In this document: piece by piece, positions 14,786 through 17,148 of the stretch
How the letters are laid out: each line of letters begins with the position of its first letter
Position numbering within the stretch: position 1 is the first letter of the stretch
Assembly (NCBI GenBank): GCA_036514535.1
Contig: DATBWZ010000139.1
Span: forward strand, 1 to 17,148
Origin: DATBWZ01 sp036514535
GTDB taxonomy: Bacteria; JAMCPX01; DATBWZ01
Reading direction: 5' to 3'
Length of the DNA: 17,148 bases
The notes under the pieces: model-generated
Told to the model about the DNA's origin: nothing
Database searches by the model: none
What the model saw: only the letters and a program-made list of their open reading frames with translations
Position numbers and translations under genes: made by a program

Positions 14786-15715
14786 AAAGCAGTTTACTTG
14801 GTCGCAGAATTACCGGGTAAAATTCTGATTATCCATCCTGGTGCACTAGGGGATGTGTCTATTGTATTATCCTTTGTTCTTAAATTAAGGAACAAAGGGC
14901 ATTCAGTAAGCCTTCTAACCCAGTCCTGGCTTTATGATTTAAAAAATGTCTTTCCTTTTGTGGAAGCGTGGGAATCAATAGATTCAGGCAAAGTCTCCAG
15001 ATTGTTTGCAGATGATTTTTTACCGGAAGAATTTGGAAACCTCAGAAGGTTCAACAGGATTTTTGCGTTTTTTAAGCGGGGCGCTGAAACATTAAAGCGC
15101 AATCTTGAAGCTATCGGTGTTCCTTTTGTATGCGAATCTTTTATTCCTCCAAAGAATTTCAATGGCCACATCACAGAGCACCTTGAGAAAATATTTTGGG
15201 TCAATCCGGACTGGGATCTAAACTGGAGAAACACGGATGATATCCATAATGGCACAGCGGTTATACACCCTGGCAGCGGCAACAGGCTGAAGAACTGGGC
15301 GTTAGACCGTTACCTTTCCCTTGCAAAAAGACTACGGAATTCCGGGCGGACTGTGTTGTTTATAACAGGCCCTGCAGAGGCAGGGATGGTTTCACGCATA
15401 ATGGAATCGGGTCACCGTGTTGTGGACGGCGCTCCATTGTCCGAGGTGGTTAACATTTTGACAAAGGCAGAATTTTTTATCGGAAATGACTCCGGGCTTG
15501 CCCACATAGCAGGATTTCTTGGTGTAAATACGCTTGCCCTTTTCGGCCCCACCACCCCCCGGGTCTGGAAACCGTCCGGCGGCAGGGTGCATATCCTTTA
15601 CAGACCACCTCATTGCTCACCATGCGTTGGAACAATGGAGAGGATTCATTGCAATGAAAACAGATGTATGAACATGATAGAAGTGGCCGATGTTATGGCT
15701 GTCCTTTCGGTCTGA
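14765..15715 (+). CDS. Glycosyltransferase family 9 (ADP-heptose:LPS heptosyltransferase-like)
   Basis: This cytoplasmic GT-B enzyme would add heptose or a related sugar to the LPS inner core. The N-terminal Rossmann half opens with KILIIHPGALGDV (~residues 19-31 of the long frame), the standard GT9 start. The C-terminal half has AVIHPGSGNRLKNW (phosphate binding), the FIGNDSGLAHIAG loop with its catalytic-site Asp, and LFGPTTPRVWKP (donor binding). CSPC and two further Cys near the end are common in GT9. I give the longest frame (316 residues), but its ATG lies inside the cold-shock terminator and the first ~16 residues look unconserved. A TTG at 14798 is a likely alternative (305 residues); neither has a clear ribosome site. 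The exact acceptor is unknown. It ends 3 bases from the convergent small gene. Confidence 0.9.
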   Translation: MAGLIFFKAVYLVAELPGKILIIHPGALGDVSIVLSFVLKLRNKGHSVSLLTQSWLYDLKNVFPFVEAWESIDSGKVSRLFADDFLPEEFGNLRRFNRIFAFFKRGAETLKRNLEAIGVPFVCESFIPPKNFNGHITEHLEKIFWVNPDWDLNWRNTDDIHNGTAVIHPGSGNRLKNWALDRYLSLAKRLRNSGRTVLFITGPAEAGMVSRIMESGHRVVDGAPLSEVVNILTKAEFFIGNDSGLAHIAGFLGVNTLALFGPTTPRVWKPSGGRVHILYRPPHCSPCVGTMERIHCNENRCMNMIEVADVMAVLSV

Positions 15716-15718
15716 CCA

Positions 15719-15904
15719 TTATTCCTGTTTCTGTTTTGGTTCCCGGATTTGCAATCGTCCTGAAAGCGGAATAGCATTCAATTCAACAGTAAGGGAATTA
15801 TCCTTGTTTACGAATGCCACTCCGACCTTTGTCCAGAAAGTTCTTTCTCCATCCCCGCTCTTCTCCACCATAAAAACATGCTTGTAGGATTTATTATTTT
15901 CCAT
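15719..15904 (-). CDS. Small conserved protein of unknown function (61 residues)
   Basis: An ideal ribosome site (AAGGAGGT at 15917-15910) precedes the ATG at 15904, which makes this short gene credible. The protein has no signal peptide. The core W-x-K-V-G-V-A-F-x-N-K-D-x-S-L-x-V-x-L-x-x-x-P-x-x-G-x-L-Q-I-R-E-P looks like a compact beta-rich domain. I recall this pattern from short uncharacterised proteins of deltaproteobacteria and other Gram-negatives, but know no function. It runs convergently into the GT9 gene and divergently from the 51-residue lipoprotein. A TAGAAT-like -10 lies about 45-50 bases upstream on the minus strand, without a good -35. Confidence 0.8.
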   Translation of the reverse strand: MENNKSYKHVFMVEKSGDGERTFWTKVGVAFVNKDNSLTVELNAIPLSGRLQIREPKQKQE

Positions 15905-15986
15905 ATTTTACCTCCTTATGTATTTATCGGGGGAATAGATTTGTTTTTGCATTCTAACGGCGGATGATTTGATTTTTAAATGATTG

Positions 15987-15992
15987 TATAAT
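15987..15992 (+). promoter_or_regulatory. -10 box of the 51-residue lipoprotein gene
   Basis: TATAAT is a perfect -10 match 12 bases ahead of the ATG at 16005. No convincing -35 lies 16-18 bases upstream. If used, the mRNA leader would be only about 5 bases, which fits the lack of a Shine-Dalgarno sequence. Confidence 0.4.
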
Positions 15993-16004
15993 AAAATATA
16001 AACC

Positions 16005-16160
16005 ATGAAGATCAATAAAATATCCCTTTTATCATTTGTTGTAGCGCTCTTCTTTTCCCTATCCTGTGTGATGCATGTGCCTCCTGGCCAGATTAAAAAA
16101 GAGACCACGCCGGGCCACATAAAAAAACACCTGGATGACCATCCTGGAAAAGGGAAATGA
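16005..16160 (+). CDS. Small PPGQIKK-type lipoprotein (51 residues)
   Basis: The protein has Lys residues near the N-terminus, a hydrophobic stretch and the lipobox LSC with Cys21, so it should be a lipidated envelope protein. The mature part is only ~31 residues and is very basic. It has VPPGQIKK followed by a degenerate copy TPGHIKK, then HLDDHPGKGK. I recognise PPGQ-x-KK tiny lipoproteins from many Gram-negatives, including Bacteroidetes; their function is unknown. There is no Shine-Dalgarno sequence; a TATAAT lies just upstream, so translation may be nearly leaderless. The stop codon lies within a 17-bp stem that follows the gene. It is divergent from the 61-residue gene. Confidence 0.78.
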   Translation: MKINKISLLSFVVALFFSLSCVMHVPPGQIKKETTPGHIKKHLDDHPGKGK

Positions 16161-16211
16161 TGATTACTTGAAATGCCAGGCGCCATTTTTGCTGTTCAGG
16201 TAATCATTATT
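16156..16211. repeat. 17-bp imperfect inverted repeat (stem with 22-base loop)
   Basis: Bases 16156-16172 pair with 16195-16211 along 17 positions, with two G-T pairs and no bulge. It includes the stop codon of the small lipoprotein. The loop contains GGCGCC. No T tract follows on the plus strand. It could be a transcript-end structure or a dispersed repeat unit; no other copy is in this window. Confidence 0.6.
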
Positions 16212-16320
16212 GGCCATCTGATAATGCTTGCCGGCATAGTTACCCGATTGTTTTTTTGTTTACCCGGCTATGGTTGCGCATAATTCTCATTGCAAGCGGC
16301 GTGACAGTTATAAATTGCGC
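16212..16320. other. Non-coding stretch with short repeats before the cysteine-rich lipoprotein
   Basis: No gene is seen here. TTACCCG occurs twice, about 24 bases apart, around a T-rich stretch (16241-16267). CAAGCG (16293-16298) and CGCTTG (16318-16323) form an inverted repeat. GCGTGACA (16299) and GCTTGACA (16319) are direct near-repeats 20 bases apart, the second overlapping the -35 box. They are candidate regulator sites. Confidence 0.35.
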
Positions 16321-16348
16321 TTGACAACTTAATTGAATTCAATATATT
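16321..16348 (+). promoter_or_regulatory. Promoter of the cysteine-rich lipoprotein gene
   Basis: TTGACA at 16321-16326 is perfect and is followed after 16 bases by TATATT (16343-16348). Transcription would start near 16355, giving a leader of about 25 bases that includes the ribosome site. Confidence 0.7.
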
Positions 16349-16380
16349 AAATTACTATAAATTTGCCAAAGGAGGGTATT

Positions 16381-16911
16381 ATGAAAAATTTATTAAAAAG
16401 AAAGGAGTTAAGTGTTTTGCTTGTATTACTTGTTTCAATATGGGGCTGCGAAAAATACCAACCCACCAGTGCTGTTGCTACTGGTCCATGGACATTTGCG
16501 GGTTCAGTGCCTATTAACGTTATTGGTGCAACAGGTGGTAATCCTACGGGCGTTGCAAATGTACGATGTTGTTGGACAAGCCCGGCTACAGTAACTTTTA
16601 GTAACAACAATTGTAATCCGGCAAATACTACTATCGGCGGATATACAGCATATCATTGCATTAACGACCCTGCAACAACGAACAAGATTCCTTGCGCAGC
16701 ACTTGGTGCATCTTTACCACTTCCTGGATGGGCTGGGAATATTCCTCAGCCATTTAGCATAACTATAATTGCATATTGGCCTGATGCGCAAACGCAGGGA
16801 TTAGCAGATACAATTTGTGAAGGATTAGCAAATCAACTTCCGGCAACACCGAATAACTATGCAATTCCTGCGCCGGTTACTCCCACACCGCAACCTATTG
16901 ACTGTCCATAA
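16381..16911 (+). CDS. Cysteine-rich secreted lipoprotein, function unknown
   Basis: I choose the ATG at 16381 (176 residues) because AAAGGAGGG ends 4 bases upstream; an in-frame TTG at 16363 lies within that leader. The N-terminus is basic, then hydrophobic, and ends in SIWGC, giving lipidation at Cys23. The mature protein is rich in Asn, Thr, Pro, Gly and Ala, and has seven further Cys (63, 64, 78, 93, 105, 146, 175), including a CCW pair, so disulfides in the envelope are likely. It ends in a Pro-rich tail (PAPVTPTPQP) followed by IDCP. I recognise no domain. It has its own strong promoter. A response-regulator gene follows on the same strand 111 bases later; the window does not show whether they are linked. 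Confidence 0.82.
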   Translation: MKNLLKRKELSVLLVLLVSIWGCEKYQPTSAVATGPWTFAGSVPINVIGATGGNPTGVANVRCCWTSPATVTFSNNNCNPANTTIGGYTAYHCINDPATTNKIPCAALGASLPLPGWAGNIPQPFSITIIAYWPDAQTQGLADTICEGLANQLPATPNNYAIPAPVTPTPQPIDCP

Positions 16912-17022
16912 AGGAGTTACTGATAATTTTAGGGAGGTCTATTAACTGAACAGTGTCACTGCTCTCTGCTCCCACGCTTGGGCTGGGCCTTTATACTTTC
17001 TGGAAGCCAAGAGACTCAGAAA

Positions 17023-17148
17023 ATGCGTATCCTAATAGTAGAAGATGAAAAAAAGACAGCCTCCTACCTTCGGAAGGGGCTGTCGGAAAGCGGCTTTGTC
17101 GTGGATGTGGCCGAAAATGGTGAGGTTGGATTGCACCTGGCGTGCACA
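17023..17148 (+). CDS. OmpR-family heavy-metal-type response regulator (5' part only)
   Basis: The first 42 residues are seen before the window ends. MRILIVEDEKKTASYLRKGL is very close to the start of CusR/CopR/IrlR-type regulators, with the paired acidic residues (E7, D8) of the receiver domain that hold Mg2+. SGFVVDVAENG follows the same family. The phospho-accepting Asp and the DNA-binding domain lie beyond the edge. Such regulators usually pair with a membrane histidine kinase encoded next to them and control metal efflux, but the true signal here is unknown. The ribosome site is weak (AAGAGA about 7 bases ahead). A TATACT at 16992-16997 might be a -10. Confidence 0.9.
   Translation, partial: MRILIVEDEKKTASYLRKGLSESGFVVDVAENGEVGLHLACT

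Noticed and set aside
15908..16186. 92-codon minus-strand frame across the small lipoprotein gene
   Set aside because: It runs opposite a good lipoprotein and through a divergent promoter region, and has no ribosome site.
16932..16992. Hairpins (GGGAG/CTCCC, CAGTG/CACTG, CCCA/TGGG) after the cysteine-rich lipoprotein as a terminator
   Set aside because: The stems are short and mutually overlapping and no T tract follows; only a weak CCTTT lies nearby.
16953..17048. A GTG-started 31-codon frame overlapping the response-regulator start
   Set aside because: The possible ribosome site is 14 bases away and the product has no recognisable features; a leader peptide is conceivable but unsupported.

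Overview
The window reads as a chromosomal segment of a Gram-negative bacterium with a moderately AT-rich genome. It encodes outer-membrane-type and lipoprotein products, a family 9 (heptosyltransferase-type) glycosyltransferase and a classical Rho. The very long TPR protein, the small secreted lipoproteins and the 61-residue conserved protein suggest a deltaproteobacterial-grade lineage (Desulfobacterota, Myxococcota, Schekmanbacteria or Nitrospirota-like). That placement is inference; no rRNA or other taxonomic marker is present. There is no phage, transposon, CRISPR array or obvious defence locus.

Layout. 1-450: a strong sigma70-type promoter followed by three tRNA genes (Pro-TGG, Arg-TCT, His-GTG), with a terminator-like hairpin after tRNA-Pro and a structured spacer before tRNA-His. 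453-2449 (minus): a two-gene exported operon, a beta-propeller protein with a TolC-like C-terminal region, then a small Ig-like putative lipoprotein, coupled by an ATGA overlap. 2564-8326 (plus): a 1920-residue TPR protein whose C-terminal domain looks like a degenerate M48-type peptidase. 8372-11069 (minus): a YfhO-type polytopic membrane protein and a polyprenyl-phosphate-sugar-synthase-like GT2, overlapping by 8 bases and visibly more AT-rich than their surroundings. 11136-12449 (minus): rho. 12649-14298 (minus): an exported beta-barrel-like protein carrying two tandem LytR_C domains, with all six cysteines arranged as pairs.

14299-14522 is a divergent regulatory region. From it the minus-strand barrel gene and the plus-strand cold-shock gene (14523-14723) are expressed. 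The cold-shock gene ends in a clear terminator whose hairpin contains the only ATG of the following glycosyltransferase 9 gene. Then come a minus-strand 61-residue conserved protein, a divergent 51-residue PPGQIKK-type lipoprotein, a long perfect-to-wobble inverted repeat, a strongly promoted cysteine-rich lipoprotein (16381-16911), and the start of a CusR/CopR-like OmpR-family response regulator cut by the window edge.

Nothing here adds up to a complete new defence or mobile system. The least ordinary items are the barrel-LytR_C fusion with paired cysteines, the propeller/TolC-like hybrid, the TPR protein with a possible dead peptidase end, and the cold-shock leader and terminator arrangement.
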